NCBI GenBank assembly: GCA_026014515.1
Contig: JAOZIG010000163.1
Location: 1-33,079, forward strand
DNA: 33,079 nucleotides
Origin: Candidatus Bathyarchaeota archaeon
Lineage (GTDB): Archaea > Thermoproteota > Bathyarchaeia > TCS64
Direction: 5' to 3'
Part shown: positions 32,665-33,079 of the stretch, piece after piece
How positions within the stretch are numbered: position 1 is the stretch's first letter
How the letters are laid out: each line of letters begins with the position of its first letter
Notes under the pieces: generated by a model
The model's input: only the letters and a program-made list of their open reading frames with translations
The model's database searches: none
What the model was told of the DNA's origin: nothing
Made by a program: the position numbers and the translations under genes

Positions 32665-33079
32665 TCAATGCCTCCCTATATGCTCTCATGGCGCTGTAGA
32701 ACCTAGTATAGTGGTCCCTGTTTATCACATGTAGGCTGTAGTTCGCCTCCTCAAACAAGGAGACAACCCGCCACAATGGCTCATACGCTGCCTCCGGTGT
32801 CTGCTCCTTCAAGTGATTGTATAGTTCACGCGCAGTATAGTTGTCCTTGATGCGCTCGAAGCGTTCCCTAGCCTCGTTGAACCTGTTGTTGAATAAGAGA
32901 ATGATTTCCTCGCGGTAATCAACGATCTTGATCTTGATACGGGTCTGAAGATTCTCGGCTCGATTCACCAACCGAAGCTCATACACTCCTAGGCTAAACT
33001 CGTGGCTAAACTCCACTAACCCATCAGCATCGGTCTCGGCGCTATACAGTTCCTCTCCTTCAATGAGGAAAGATAGCCA
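32648..33079 (-). CDS. C-terminal part of a DUF4129-like protein, truncated by window edge
   Basis: The frame is open from the right edge to the stop at 32648; the GTG at 33016 is probably internal. The visible residues begin with a beta-rich segment (LIEGEELYSAETDADGLVEFSHEFSLGVYELRLVN), like an Ig or carboxypeptidase-regulatory fold. They continue into a helical DUF4129-like tail: TARELYNHLKEQTPEAAYEPLWRVVSLFEEANYSLHVINRDHYTRFYSAMRAYREAL, with the family's TxxE, Lxxlvxlfexa.YS pattern. DUF4129 proteins are usual companions of MoxR and DUF58, so such genes may lie beyond the window. Confidence 0.55.
   Translation of the reverse strand, partial: WLSFLIEGEELYSAETDADGLVEFSHEFSLGVYELRLVNRAENLQTRIKIKIVDYREEIILLFNNRFNEARERFERIKDNYTARELYNHLKEQTPEAAYEPLWRVVSLFEEANYSLHVINRDHYTRFYSAMRAYREALNAESS

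Overview
The window is archaeal. Several starts sit about 25 nt downstream of TATA-like boxes with no room for a ribosome-binding site (leaderless transcripts). There is a phosphate regulator with an AbrB-type N-terminus and a PhoU body, a MoxR/DUF58 operon, and an F420-type luciferase-fold oxidoreductase. Group 4 [NiFe] hydrogenase genes stand beside Moco genes. I cannot fix the lineage; an uncultivated TACK or Asgard archaeon (for example Bathyarchaeia or Thorarchaeia) would fit. Genes are tightly packed on both strands, and no rRNA, tRNA, CRISPR array or transposase was seen.

Layout. (1) 1-2.9 kb: the end of a membrane-bound group 4 [NiFe] hydrogenase operon (large subunit, NuoH-like subunit, 2x[4Fe-4S] ferredoxin subunit) and, convergently, the HycI-type protease expected to trim the large subunit. 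(2) 2.9-4.0 kb: a secreted protein of two related domains behind a strong TATA box and a leader RNA that looks folded. (3) 4.1-11.9 kb: metabolic and transport genes (LLM oxidoreductase, two MFS carriers, nitroreductase), three cofactor or sulfur-transfer genes (FdhD-like, ThiF/MoeB-like, MobA), a small PH-like protein and PhoU. (4) 11.9-15.9 kb: a REC-PAS-PAS signalling protein, a Wzx-type flippase and a zinc-ribbon/Glu-Pro-rich/helical protein. (5) 15.9-19.0 kb: MoxR ATPase, DUF58 protein and membrane protein in a tightly coupled operon. (6) 19.2-23.6 kb: an accessory, defence-like island with two different Mrr-type nuclease fusions, an AbiEi-like winged-helix regulator with two palindromic operators at its promoter, and a small zinc ribbon. 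(7) 23.6-26.4 kb: MFS carrier, cation/Ca2+ exchanger and a small coiled-coil protein. (8) 26.5-31.5 kb: a catabolic module (CoA-acylating methylmalonate/malonate-semialdehyde dehydrogenase, ferritin-like companion, class III aminotransferase, YtcJ-type amidohydrolase) that reads as a beta-alanine or similar amine degradation route. (9) 31.5 kb to the end: a polytopic membrane protein and the 3' part of a DUF4129-like protein, probably a second MoxR-associated locus running off the window.

The most unusual parts are the nuclease island (Mrr fused to PepSY-like repeats; Mrr fused to a CFI-box C-terminus; AbiEi-like regulator with tandem palindromes), the structured leader of the secreted protein, and an FdhD-like protein that lacks the usual CGxCG motif. 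All family calls come from reading motifs; no database search was run.
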